In this document: positions 50,939 through 59,886 of the stretch, in pieces
Position numbering within the stretch: position 1 is the first letter of the stretch
How the letters are laid out: each line of letters opens with the position of its first letter
DNA from: RGIG3159 sp045640565
GTDB lineage: Bacteria > Bacillota > Clostridia > Oscillospirales > Oscillospiraceae
DNA length: 64,000 nt
Assembly (NCBI GenBank): GCA_045640565.1
Contig: JAZUFG010000095.1
Location: 3,531 to 67,530, forward strand
Reading direction: 5' to 3'
The notes under the pieces: model-generated
Seen by the model: only the letters and a program-made list of their open reading frames with translations
The model's database searches: none
What the model was told of the DNA's origin: nothing
Position numbers and translations under genes: made by a program

Positions 50939-52042
50939 TCAGTTCAGCAAGATCCGGATCGTGTTTGCCGCTTCTCCTGCCTCTTCCCGGTATTCATAGT
51001 GATAGCTCTTGACCTTGGAGCGGATGATCATTTTTGGGAGCTCGTTTTCGGGGGCGGAAAGGGAAAGAGGATCCCCCTCGGGGCCGCCGTAGGTGATCTC
51101 CATGGAGAAAGAGACGGGACTCTCACCATGCTCATAGACCAGACGGATGGAGGGAGAGGGCAGGTCGGGGAGGATCATGTTCATGACCAGCTCTTCGGTC
51201 ACAGATTGGGCGGCCAGGATCTGCTTCGGCGCAATCATGTTCCTTGCGCCAAAGGTATTTAGGGAGGAGATAAGCCCATAATAGTCAAAATCCCGGGAGC
51301 GGATCTGCTGCTCCAGAATTTTCAGCCTGCCGATAAAACGGCGGGTCCGTTCCTTTTTTGGATGGCTGAAGATCTCCTCCGGACTTCCGCTTTCATAGAG
51401 GATGCCCTCGTCCATATAGAAAACCTTGGTGGAGATCTCCCGGGCAAGTTTCATATCGTGGGTCACGATCAGCATGGTGACCCCGGAAGCGGCGACCTGG
51501 CGAATGACCGCCTTCACCTCGTCTACCATGGTGGGGTCCAGAGCGCTGGTAGGTTCGTCAAAGAGGACCAGCTCCGGATCCATGCAGAGAGTCCTGGCGA
51601 TGGCGACCCGCTGTTTCTGGCCGCCGGAGAGGGCTTTGGGGAGGGACAGAGATTTTTCTGCCATTCCGACCGAAGAAAGAAGCTCCATGCCCCGGTCATA
51701 CGCTTCCTGCCGACTTTTTCCCAGAAGCCGGATCTGGGGCAGCATGAGGTTCTCGATCACGGATAAATTTTCAAAAAGGTTAAAGGACTGAAAGACCATT
51801 CCCACCTTTTTGCGAACCTGTTCCAGAGGGTATTTCGGTGCAGTGATCTCTTCACCGTTCAGGAAGATCTGCCCCCGGGTGGGAGGATCTAGCATATTCA
51901 GGCAGCGGAGGAAGGTGGATTTTCCTGTCCCGGAGGGCCCCAGGACGGCGATAATATCCCCGTCTTCAATCACGGCGTTGACATCCTTTAGAGGCGTTCC
52001 CCCGTTCTCAAAGGATTTCATCAGATGTTTGACTTCTATCAT
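50939..52042 (-). CDS. Amino-acid ABC transporter ATPase with RsbW-like C-terminal domain
   Basis: A 367-residue ATPase, paralogue of the one at 458-1519. The ABC half has Walker A GPSGTGKST, LSGGQKQR, LVLFDEPTSALD and VTHDM. The last ~120 residues are extra. They contain QSVTEELVMN, which looks like the N-box of a GHKL kinase (EELVxN), then a beta region and an ending MIIRSKVKSYHYEY followed by NTIRILL, like the end of RsbW/SpoIIAB-type kinases. A nucleotide G-box is not clear, so this may be a binding rather than kinase domain. The ATG overlaps the TGA of the binding-protein/permease gene. Confidence 0.88.
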   Translation of the reverse strand: MIEVKHLMKSFENGGTPLKDVNAVIEDGDIIAVLGPSGTGKSTFLRCLNMLDPPTRGQIFLNGEEITAPKYPLEQVRKKVGMVFQSFNLFENLSVIENLMLPQIRLLGKSRQEAYDRGMELLSSVGMAEKSLSLPKALSGGQKQRVAIARTLCMDPELVLFDEPTSALDPTMVDEVKAVIRQVAASGVTMLIVTHDMKLAREISTKVFYMDEGILYESGSPEEIFSHPKKERTRRFIGRLKILEQQIRSRDFDYYGLISSLNTFGARNMIAPKQILAAQSVTEELVMNMILPDLPSPSIRLVYEHGESPVSFSMEITYGGPEGDPLSLSAPENELPKMIIRSKVKSYHYEYREEAGEAANTIRILLN

Positions 52043-53628
52043 CGCAGAGTTACCCCCTTCAGCAGCCTGCCGACCTTGCCTTCGGGAGAATTCTTTTTCT
52101 CCAGCCAATCCATGAGAAGGAGCAGGGCCTTTCCCAGAAAATAATAGATAACTGCGGTGGCAGCCAGGGGAAAAAGGGCATCAAAGGTGCGGCTTCGGAT
52201 AATATCACTCATCCTCGTCAGGTCCTGAACGGCAATATACCCGACAATGGCAGTTGCCTTCAGGTGTTCCACCAGGCGGACCTTCAGAAGAGGCAGGATC
52301 TGGAGAAGGGCCTGGGGAAAGAGGATCTGCAGAAAGGACTGCCGGTCCGAGAATCCCAGGGCGACTGCGCCTTCATACTGGCCTCCGCCCACTGCCATCA
52401 CGCCGTTTTCAATCAGCCCCTCCGATGAGATGGCAAAGAGGACGGAAAAGCCGATGATGGAAATGGTGACGCCGTTCAGCTCGGTTTTCTTGAAGATAAT
52501 GTAGTAAAGGAGCATCAGGACCACCACTGCCGGAATACCGGAGATGAAGCCGTTTACGGCTTGGATGGCCCGATTGAGCCTTTTATGCTTTTTCCGGATC
52601 AGAAGATAAAGGAGGAAGCCAAGGAGAGATCCGATCAGCGCGGAGGAAAAGGTGATCAGAAGGGTGATCCCGATTCCGGAGAGGAAGAGCTTCCAGCGGT
52701 TTTCCAGGAGAAAGGTTGCGGTAAATTTTTGAGAGAGGATCTCAAAAAGAGAGCTTTTCTTTTCATCCCGGGTCCCCTCTTGGCTCAGAAGCTCTGCCGC
52801 GACATCGGCCTTCCGAACCAGGAAGAACTGGCTTTCTTCCAAAAAGGGGTCGCTGAAATCAACGGACTGCTTTCGTTCCTCCGTGATCATGATGGAACGC
52901 CCGGCAAGATCTGCTCTTCCGGACATCAGCGCAGGAATCAGCCCGCTGAAGGCGCACTCGGTCATCTCCACCTTACAGTCCATTTTCTCGGCAATATGCA
53001 GGACATAATCCGGCGTAAAGCCGGCGATAGCTCCGTTTTCATCTATGTAGGCCATTGGAGGCAATCCGGTATTGATCCAGAATTTCAGAGTCCCGTTTTC
53101 TCCCGCCCAGCTTTGCTCCTTCATTTTCGGGAGTTCGGTCAGCCCCTCCTGCAGCCATTTTTCCTCCAGCTGATCCGCAGTTCCTTCCGCTTTGAGCTGA
53201 CGCATGGCCTCGTTGAAGGGCTCCAGAATCTCGCTCCCCTTGGGGAATCCAAAGGCGTATTCCACTGTTCCGAAGGGCTCCGGGAAAAGTATGATGTCGT
53301 CATACGCATCCAGGAATCCCTGCAGGGCGGATGTGATGATAATGGCAGATTTCACTTTTTTATCCCGAAGAGCCTGAACACAGTCCGACTCCGTCTGGTA
53401 GTAGCGGCAGTCCTGCCCCGGACCGATTCTTTCATTTTCCTCGAGCATTTCCTCGTAACCGGCCCCGTCGATCATGGCGATCGGCTGCCCCTTCAGATCC
53501 TCCAAAGAGGCTAGCTTTTTATCTTCTGCGGAGGCGGGAAGACAAAGAAGTTCCTCCAGCAGGAGCAAGGAGACAAGAAGGGCAGAAAAAAGCCGAATAT
53601 TCCGTTTTCTTCCGGAAATAGAACGCAT
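52039..53628 (-). CDS. Amino-acid ABC transporter: binding domain fused to permease (second copy)
   Basis: A 529-residue fusion with the same plan as 1569-3050. Residues 1-34 are a cleavable signal (ends PASA; no lipobox here). Residues ~41-160 match the second lobe of family-3 binding proteins (LEDLKGQPIAMIDG, ADQLEEKWLQ). Residues ~179-273 match the first lobe (GTLKFWINTGLPPMAY, TEERKQSVDFSDP). Residues ~300-520 are the permease, with a GFSDRQSFLQILFPQA coupling loop. No ribosome site lies before the ATG, while AAAGGAGG sits ~55 bases upstream with no start near it. It follows the class II aldolase gene by 75 bases. Confidence 0.88.
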   Translation of the reverse strand: MRSISGRKRNIRLFSALLVSLLLLEELLCLPASAEDKKLASLEDLKGQPIAMIDGAGYEEMLEENERIGPGQDCRYYQTESDCVQALRDKKVKSAIIITSALQGFLDAYDDIILFPEPFGTVEYAFGFPKGSEILEPFNEAMRQLKAEGTADQLEEKWLQEGLTELPKMKEQSWAGENGTLKFWINTGLPPMAYIDENGAIAGFTPDYVLHIAEKMDCKVEMTECAFSGLIPALMSGRADLAGRSIMITEERKQSVDFSDPFLEESQFFLVRKADVAAELLSQEGTRDEKKSSLFEILSQKFTATFLLENRWKLFLSGIGITLLITFSSALIGSLLGFLLYLLIRKKHKRLNRAIQAVNGFISGIPAVVVLMLLYYIIFKKTELNGVTISIIGFSVLFAISSEGLIENGVMAVGGGQYEGAVALGFSDRQSFLQILFPQALLQILPLLKVRLVEHLKATAIVGYIAVQDLTRMSDIIRSRTFDALFPLAATAVIYYFLGKALLLLMDWLEKKNSPEGKVGRLLKGVTLR

Positions 53629-53703
53629 ACGATTTGCGCGGGCGCATATCCCGTAAAGAGCGGGAAGAGCGGCCGCGAACCTCCTTTAAAATGATGCTGC
53701 TCC

Positions 53704-54534
53704 TCAGAGGATGCAGCCCAAGACGCCGTAGTAATGGGTGAGGACCTTTTCCATGGCGCTGTCTGCGCTCCGGAGCAGGTCAAACCAGCTTTCCTTGGGA
53801 GAGCTCTGAACAGCCTCCAAAGCGGAGGTCACGAAATCCGTGAAGAGATTGACCTTGGCAATGCCCCCCTTGGCGCAGGCGGCCAGATTATCATCTCCGG
53901 AGCCGGAGCCTCCGTGGAGCACCAGGGGGAGGGTCAGGGCCTGATTGAGCTCGGCAAGGCGTCCAAAATGGATCTTGGGCTCCCCCTTATATTTCCCATG
54001 GGCCGTGCCTATGGAAACGGCCAGAGAGTCTACCCCAGTCTCCCGGACAAAGCGGACGGCATCCGCCACCTCCGTATAGACGGTTCCGGAGGCCAGCTCC
54101 GGGATGCCCCAGCCTTCCGTATCCACATGACCCAGCTCCGCTTCCACGGCCACGTTATTCTCTTTGGCCAGGGCCACGACTTCTTTGGTCCTCCGGATGT
54201 TTTCCTCCAGACTTTCTCCGGAGGCATCCACCATCACGGAGGTGAAGCCGAGGGAGACGGCCTTTTCCAGGATCTCCCAATGCATGCCGTGGTCTAGATG
54301 CAGAGCCACAGGGGCGGAAGAGCGTCGGGCGTAGAAGAGCCCCAGGTCTGCCGCTTCCTCCAAAGGGAGCTGTTCCCCATGAACTTCCGCGTAGCTGAGT
54401 ATCAGGGGCAGACGAAGTTTTTCCGCCGTGGCGCAAAAAATGCGGGCGGAATTGGAATCGATATAATCCGGCGCGGGAATGGCATAGCCGCTTTGTTTTG
54501 CATCCCAAAGGATGGGTTTGGCAGTGATCAGCAT
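53704..54534 (-). CDS. Class II fructose-bisphosphate aldolase family protein
   Basis: A 276-residue zinc-dependent aldolase. HLDHG (zinc His and Asp), the EAELGHV block, IGTAHGKYKG and LVLHGGSGSG (phosphate loop) are in order. It cleaves or forms a ketose 1,6-bisphosphate (fructose or tagatose type); the sequence does not decide. The start at 54534 has GGAGG upstream; an earlier TTG overlaps that site. It leads the minus-strand run with the second amino-acid ABC system and is divergent from polC. Confidence 0.9.
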   Translation of the reverse strand: MLITAKPILWDAKQSGYAIPAPDYIDSNSARIFCATAEKLRLPLILSYAEVHGEQLPLEEAADLGLFYARRSSAPVALHLDHGMHWEILEKAVSLGFTSVMVDASGESLEENIRRTKEVVALAKENNVAVEAELGHVDTEGWGIPELASGTVYTEVADAVRFVRETGVDSLAVSIGTAHGKYKGEPKIHFGRLAELNQALTLPLVLHGGSGSGDDNLAACAKGGIAKVNLFTDFVTSALEAVQSSPKESWFDLLRSADSAMEKVLTHYYGVLGCIL

Positions 54535-54575
54535 AAAACAGGCCTCCAAATCGGCATTTTTATCTTTTCGCGGTT

Positions 54576-54603
54576 ATTATATCATGCGGGCCGAATGATG
54601 TAA
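54576..54603 (-). promoter_or_regulatory. Predicted promoter of the aldolase gene
   Basis: Minus-strand TTACAT (54603-54598), 16 bases, TATAAT (54581-54576) with TG one base before it. Confidence 0.6.
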
Positions 54604-54620
54604 AAGGGAATCTTGTTTTC

Positions 54621-54648
54621 TTGACAGAAAGCGGTTTTCGGATATAAT
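54621..54648 (+). promoter_or_regulatory. Predicted promoter of polC
   Basis: TTGACA (54621-54626), 16 bases, TATAAT (54643-54648), 35 bases before the ATG at 54684. Back to back with the aldolase promoter. Confidence 0.8.
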
Positions 54649-54683
54649 AATGTAGATAATTTATGAGTAAAAGGGAAAGTGTT

Positions 54684-57600
54684 ATGGACCAGCCCCTGCT
54701 CCTTCGGGAGCTCTTCACAGAGGCGGAATTCGAGGAGAAATTTGCCCTTGCCCGGGTCCTCCACGTGGATGTGGACAGGGATTCCCGCCGGGTAACCGTG
54801 GAAATGGAATCTTCCGATTACCTCCCGCAAGCGATAATTGAAGAAAAAGAAAAATCCCTTGCCCGGGAATATCGGCTGGAGAAGGTCCTTCTGCGCCCCC
54901 ATTTCCCCCCGGAGACCCTTTTGGAGGTCAGCCCGGAGGAATTGAATGACTTTTTGATTTCCCGGTATTCCATTTTGGCGGGAACTCTGGCCGGCGCAAG
55001 CTGGGAAAAGGGGGAGGAAGAATTTACCCTCCGCCTGCGGGCCAACGGTAAGGACGGGGTGGAGAAGCAGCTTCCTGCCCTGAAGGCCTATCTGCAGGAA
55101 CGCTTCGGCCGCAGCGTGGCGATCACGGTGGAGGCGGGGGATGCCCTGGAGGGGGATGCCCTGGAGGAAGAGCTTTCCCGGATCCGGCAGGAGGCCATGA
55201 CGGTGATTCCCGCTCCCGCTGTGAAGGAAGAGAAAAAGAAGAAAGAAACGGAAAAGCTCGCCGCGGATGCCATTCTGGGCCGTCCCTTTGCGGGAGACGC
55301 CACCCCCATGGGGGAACTCTCGCTGGATAGCTATAAGGTCATTGTGGAGGGCGAGGTCTTTGCCGTCAACCATAAGGAACTGAAAAAGCGCAGCGCCTGG
55401 GTCATCTCCTTTGATATGACAGACAACACGGGAAGTGTCCGTGTGAACACTTTTATGGAGGCAGAAAAGGCGGAACCGATCCTGCAGGCTGTGGCGAAGC
55501 CCGGCCTTTGGCTGAGGGTCCAGGGAAAGATGACCTTCGATAAGTATGAAAATGACGCGGTTTTGCAGCCTGCTGCCATTATGGCTGGAAAGAAACCGAA
55601 GAGAGAAGACCTTGCAGAGGGAGAAAAGCGGGTTGAGCTGCATCTCCACACCACCATGTCCTCCATGGATGCCCTGACAAAAACGGGAGAGGCCGTGGCC
55701 ACTGCTGCGCGCTGGGGCCATAAGGCCATCGGCATCACGGACCATGGCGGCTGCCAATCCTTCCCAGATGCCATGAAAGCGGCCTCAAAAGCAAAAGTCG
55801 CCGGGACAGAAGAGAATATCAAGATCCTCTACGGCTGCGAGGGCTACTATGTCAACGATGTGGACGACAGAATTGCCGTCCACGGGGAAACGGACCGGGG
55901 CCTTGACTGCGAGATTGCAGCCTTTGATCTGGAGACTACGGGCCTGAATTCCCGAAAGGAAAGGATCATTGAGATCGGTGCCGCTATTTTCCGGAACGGA
56001 GAGATCGTGGACCGTTTCCAGACTTTTGTAAATCCCGGAAAGCCCCTGGAACGGAAAATCATGGAGCTGACGGGAATAACGGATGAAATGCTGGCGGATG
56101 CGCCTTCCATAGGAGAGGTTTTGCCGAAATTCGCGGAATTCTGCGGTGACCGGCCTCTTTGCGCCCACAATGCGGATTTTGATGTGGGCTTTCTGACGGA
56201 GGAGTGGGCCCGCCTCGGAAAGACGGATTTCCGCCCGGTCTACCTGGACACGCTGATCATGGCGCAGAATATGCTTCCCGGCCTGGGCAAATACAAGCTG
56301 GACATCGTGGCAAATCATTTGGGACTGCCGGAATTCAACCACCACCGGGCTGTGGATGATGCCATTACCTGCGGCCAATTGCTGAGCCATTTCCTGAATA
56401 CGGTGAAGGAAAAGGGCTTTAAGACCGTTTCCGAGCTCAATCCCTATATGACGGAGCTGCGGGCGAAGAACCGGCAGATGGACGGCCGGCACAATCACCA
56501 CATCCTCCTCTTTGCCAAGAACAATACGGGCCTCCGAAACCTTTACCGTCTGGTTTCCTACGGCAACCTGAAATACTTCAAGCGTTTTCCCCGGATTCCC
56601 AAGTCCGAGCTCCTGCAGTGGCGCGAGGGCCTGATCATCGGTTCTGCCTGCGAGGCAGGGGAGCTCTTCCGGGCTATCGTGGACCGCAAGAGCTATGCCG
56701 AATGCAAACGGCTCGCCTCCTTCTATGATTTTCTGGAGATCCAGCCCCTCTGCAACAACCGCTTTATGCTGGAAAACGGCCAGGCGGCCAACGAGGAGGA
56801 GCTGCGGGAATTCAACCGCCTGGTAGTCCGTTTGGGTGAGGACCTGGGAAAGCCCGTGGTGGCCACGGGAGATGTCCATTTCCTGAACCCGGAGGACGAA
56901 ATTTATCGGCATATTCTCCTGGCCTCCAAAAAGTTTGAGGACGCCGACAAGCCCCTGCCCATCTATTTCAAGACAACGGATGAGATGTTGGAGGAATTCT
57001 CCTACCTGGGTGAGGAAAAGGCGCGGGAGGTCGTTATTACAAATCCCAATCGGATCGCAGATATGTGTGAGACCCTGCGGCCCGTGCCCCACAACCTCTT
57101 TCCTCCCGCCATTGAGAATTCGGAGGAAAAGCTGAGGGAGCTGGTTTACGGAAAGCTCCACCGCCTTTACGGGGAGAATCCCCCGGAGCTGGTCCAAAAG
57201 CGGGTGGATACGGAGATGGAATGTATCACCGGCCGCCATTATGATGTGATTTATATGTCCGCCCAGATGCTGGTGCAGGACTCTCTGGAGCATGGCTATC
57301 TGGTGGGCTCCCGAGGTTCCGTGGGCTCCTCTCTTGTGGCCTTTATGTCCGGCATCACGGAGGTCAACTCTCTGCCGCCCCACTACCGCTGCCCGAACTG
57401 CAAGTACTGCAGCTTTGAGGTGCCGGAGGAGATCAACTGCGGTGCAGACCTACCGGACGCCGTCTGCCCGAACTGCGGAGAAAAGCTGGTGAAGGACGGC
57501 TTCAATATCCCCTTTGAGACCTTCCTGGGTTTCCCCGGAAGTGAAAAGGTTCCGGATATTGACCTGAACTTCTCCGGAGAGTATCAGGCAAAAGCCCACG

Positions 57601-58979
57601 CCCACTGCGTGGAGATGTTCGGCAAGAGCCATGTTTTCCGGGCGGGGACCATCGGCACCGTGGCAGACAAGACCGCCTACGGATATGTCAAAAAGTACCT
57701 GCAGGAGCGGGGGAAGACGGCCTCCAAGGCAGAGGAAAACCGCCTTTCCATCGGCTGCACGGATGTGAAGCGGACTACGGGGCAGCACCCCGGCGGTCTG
57801 GTGGTCATTCCCGCGGAAAATGAGATCTATGATTTCTGCCCGGTGCAGCACCCGGCAGACGATCCGGAATCGGATACAGTTACCACCCATTTTGAATACC
57901 ACTCCATGGAAGAAAACCTTCTGAAGCTGGATATGCTGGGCCATGATGACCCCACCATGATCCGCATGATGGAGGATATGACCGGCGTGGATGCCAAGAC
58001 CATTCCGCTGGATGATCCGGACACCCGTTCCATCTTCCTCTCCTCGGAGGTCCTGGGCTTTAAGGATGACCCAATCCTGGGCTCGGACGGAAGCTGCGGC
58101 GTTCCGGAATTCGGCACGAATTTCACAAGAGGAATGCTGCGGGAGACCCAGCCCAAGCTCTTTGATGTTTTGATCCGCCTTTCCGGTTTTTCCCATGGCA
58201 CCGATGTCTGGCTTGGCAATGCGCGGGATATCATTCTTTCCGGAAAAGCTTCCGTCGCGGAGGCCATCGGCTGCCGTGACGATATCATGCTCTACCTGAT
58301 CAAGAAGGGAATGCCGGATAAGCGTTCCTTCAAGATCATGGAATCTGTCCGTAAGGGAAGAGGTCTGCCCGAGGGAGCTGAGCAGGAAATGTCGGATGCA
58401 GGCGTGCCCGCCTGGTTCATCGAGTCCTGCAAGAAGATCAAGTATCTTTTCCCCAAGGCCCATGCGGCGGCCTATGTCATGATGGCCTTCCGGATCGCCT
58501 GGTTCAAGGTCCATGAGCCCCTGGCTTTCTATGCGGCATATTTCTACAGAAGAAGCCAGAAGGGCGGCTTTGATATCGCCATGATGGGGCAGGGGATCGA
58601 TACCGTTCGGGAAAACATTGAGAGGATCAAGGGAACGGAAGAAACCACGGACAAGGAAGACGACCTTCTGACGACGCTGGAAATGTGCTATGAGTTCAAT
58701 GTCCGCGGGCTCAGTTTCCTGCCGATCTCCCTCTATGATTCCCATGCAACAAAGTTCCTGATCAAAGACGGGAAACTTCTGCCCCCCTTTGTTTCCGTTT
58801 CCGGCCTGGGCGAGACAGCGGCCTGGGATATTATGGAAGGGCGGAAGGATCGGCAATTCGTATCTGTGGAAGAGTTCTCTATGGCCTGTCCCAGAGTGTC
58901 TCAAACGCATATAGAAAAACTGAAGGAGGCCGGCGCTTTCGGCTCCATGCCGGAGACCAGCCAGATGACCTTGTTCTGA
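54684..58979 (+). CDS. polC: DNA polymerase III PolC, Gram-positive type
   Basis: A 1431-residue replicative polymerase, the usual length. It has an N-terminal domain, an OB fold (VEGEVFAVNHKELKKRSA), a split PHP domain beginning VELHLHTTMSSMDALT near 318, and an inserted proofreading 3'-5' exonuclease with FDLETTGL near 413. The rest of PHP follows. A zinc knuckle (CPNCKYC ... CPNCGEKL) is near 902 and the polymerase palm with DIDLNFSGEYQ near 958. This is the low-GC Gram-positive PolC type, not DnaE. The start at 54684 has AAAGGGAAAG; an ATG seven codons earlier would lie at the very start of the transcript. It marks the host as Bacillota. Confidence 0.98.
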   Translation: MDQPLLLRELFTEAEFEEKFALARVLHVDVDRDSRRVTVEMESSDYLPQAIIEEKEKSLAREYRLEKVLLRPHFPPETLLEVSPEELNDFLISRYSILAGTLAGASWEKGEEEFTLRLRANGKDGVEKQLPALKAYLQERFGRSVAITVEAGDALEGDALEEELSRIRQEAMTVIPAPAVKEEKKKKETEKLAADAILGRPFAGDATPMGELSLDSYKVIVEGEVFAVNHKELKKRSAWVISFDMTDNTGSVRVNTFMEAEKAEPILQAVAKPGLWLRVQGKMTFDKYENDAVLQPAAIMAGKKPKREDLAEGEKRVELHLHTTMSSMDALTKTGEAVATAARWGHKAIGITDHGGCQSFPDAMKAASKAKVAGTEENIKILYGCEGYYVNDVDDRIAVHGETDRGLDCEIAAFDLETTGLNSRKERIIEIGAAIFRNGEIVDRFQTFVNPGKPLERKIMELTGITDEMLADAPSIGEVLPKFAEFCGDRPLCAHNADFDVGFLTEEWARLGKTDFRPVYLDTLIMAQNMLPGLGKYKLDIVANHLGLPEFNHHRAVDDAITCGQLLSHFLNTVKEKGFKTVSELNPYMTELRAKNRQMDGRHNHHILLFAKNNTGLRNLYRLVSYGNLKYFKRFPRIPKSELLQWREGLIIGSACEAGELFRAIVDRKSYAECKRLASFYDFLEIQPLCNNRFMLENGQAANEEELREFNRLVVRLGEDLGKPVVATGDVHFLNPEDEIYRHILLASKKFEDADKPLPIYFKTTDEMLEEFSYLGEEKAREVVITNPNRIADMCETLRPVPHNLFPPAIENSEEKLRELVYGKLHRLYGENPPELVQKRVDTEMECITGRHYDVIYMSAQMLVQDSLEHGYLVGSRGSVGSSLVAFMSGITEVNSLPPHYRCPNCKYCSFEVPEEINCGADLPDAVCPNCGEKLVKDGFNIPFETFLGFPGSEKVPDIDLNFSGEYQAKAHAHCVEMFGKSHVFRAGTIGTVADKTAYGYVKKYLQERGKTASKAEENRLSIGCTDVKRTTGQHPGGLVVIPAENEIYDFCPVQHPADDPESDTVTTHFEYHSMEENLLKLDMLGHDDPTMIRMMEDMTGVDAKTIPLDDPDTRSIFLSSEVLGFKDDPILGSDGSCGVPEFGTNFTRGMLRETQPKLFDVLIRLSGFSHGTDVWLGNARDIILSGKASVAEAIGCRDDIMLYLIKKGMPDKRSFKIMESVRKGRGLPEGAEQEMSDAGVPAWFIESCKKIKYLFPKAHAAAYVMMAFRIAWFKVHEPLAFYAAYFYRRSQKGGFDIAMMGQGIDTVRENIERIKGTEETTDKEDDLLTTLEMCYEFNVRGLSFLPISLYDSHATKFLIKDGKLLPPFVSVSGLGETAAWDIMEGRKDRQFVSVEEFSMACPRVSQTHIEKLKEAGAFGSMPETSQMTLF

Positions 58980-59002
58980 ACTTCTTCGAAAGGAGAAAGA
59001 AA

Positions 59003-59818
59003 ATGAAAAAAATGCTTGCTTTGTTTCTGACTCTTTGTCTGCTTTTCTGTCTTACTGCCTGCGAAAAGAACGCAGAAAAGCCGTCAGAGCCGGAAAAGGA
59101 AGAGACTCCGGCGGAGGATCCGGGGAAGGAAAAGAAAGAAGAAAAAGAGGAAAAGCTACCTGAGGAGTCCGGCAAAGAGGCGGAGACCGTGGAGGGGGAA
59201 AACGAGGAGGAAAACCTCTGGACAGATGCCTTTTCCGAAGAAGGAACGCTGACAAATGCCTACGCCTTTGAGGTACCCTACAGCTATCAGATTCCCGCCT
59301 TCCGGGAAGACAGTGAGGGCGCAAAGACTCTGAATGAAGCAATTATGGAAGACTGTGCAGAGGCTCTGGCCGAATTGGAAGCTGCCAAGAAGGCCCCCCG
59401 GGAGATTCAGTACTATGAGATTTCCTATGAGCCCTTCCGGAACGGAGATCTGGTGTCTTTCCTGCTGAAATTCGATACCAAGAGCAATGACCTGGTCTTC
59501 TATAAGACCTATAACCTGAACACGGAAACCGGAATGCCCGTGAGCGGTGAGGAGCTCCTCCAAAAGAACGGCTATACAGAGGAGAGCTTCCGCAAAGCTG
59601 CGGTGGCCCGGGTGACGGATTATTTTGAGGAGATCTACGGCGCTTTTCCGGAGGATGAGTTCTATCTCAGCCAGTTCAGGAAAACCGTATCCGATGATGC
59701 CTTTGGCGCATTCCTGCCGATCTTCCTGAATAATGAAGGGGAGCTCAGTTTTGTTGCTCCAGTCTATGCTTTGGCAGGCGCCGATTACTATGAGACCGTT
59801 TTCAGCCTCTTTGGGTGA
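59003..59818 (+). CDS. Lipoprotein with DUF3298/RsiV-like domain
   Basis: A 271-residue lipoprotein (lipobox LTAC). A Glu/Lys/Pro spacer of ~50 residues is followed by a domain with ITYE-type strands (YYEISYEPFRNGDLVSFLL), YNLNTETGMPVSGEELL and a C-terminal VSDDAFGAFLPIFLNNEGELSFVAPVYA. This is the DUF3298/PdaC type found after anti-sigma or deacetylase domains and in surface proteins; residues for a catalytic role are not visible. It starts 24 bases after polC and precedes a polysaccharide-deacetylase-like gene, so both may act on the cell wall (inference). Confidence 0.7.
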   Translation: MKKMLALFLTLCLLFCLTACEKNAEKPSEPEKEETPAEDPGKEKKEEKEEKLPEESGKEAETVEGENEEENLWTDAFSEEGTLTNAYAFEVPYSYQIPAFREDSEGAKTLNEAIMEDCAEALAELEAAKKAPREIQYYEISYEPFRNGDLVSFLLKFDTKSNDLVFYKTYNLNTETGMPVSGEELLQKNGYTEESFRKAAVARVTDYFEEIYGAFPEDEFYLSQFRKTVSDDAFGAFLPIFLNNEGELSFVAPVYALAGADYYETVFSLFG

Positions 59819-59886
59819 GAAAAGCAGAGCCCTTTGGGGCTTTGGAGAGGCTTCGGCCCCTTTCGGAAGAGAATGGAGGGGAAAAG

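Noticed and set aside
53511..53783. A 90-codon minus-strand frame overlapping the aldolase and binding-protein gene ends
   Set aside because: It overlaps two supported genes in a different frame. I considered a frameshifted signal peptide, but the frame starting at 53628 has a normal signal sequence.
55785..58910. Two long minus-strand open frames opposite polC
   Set aside because: Both are mirror frames of polC and show no family motif or ribosome site.
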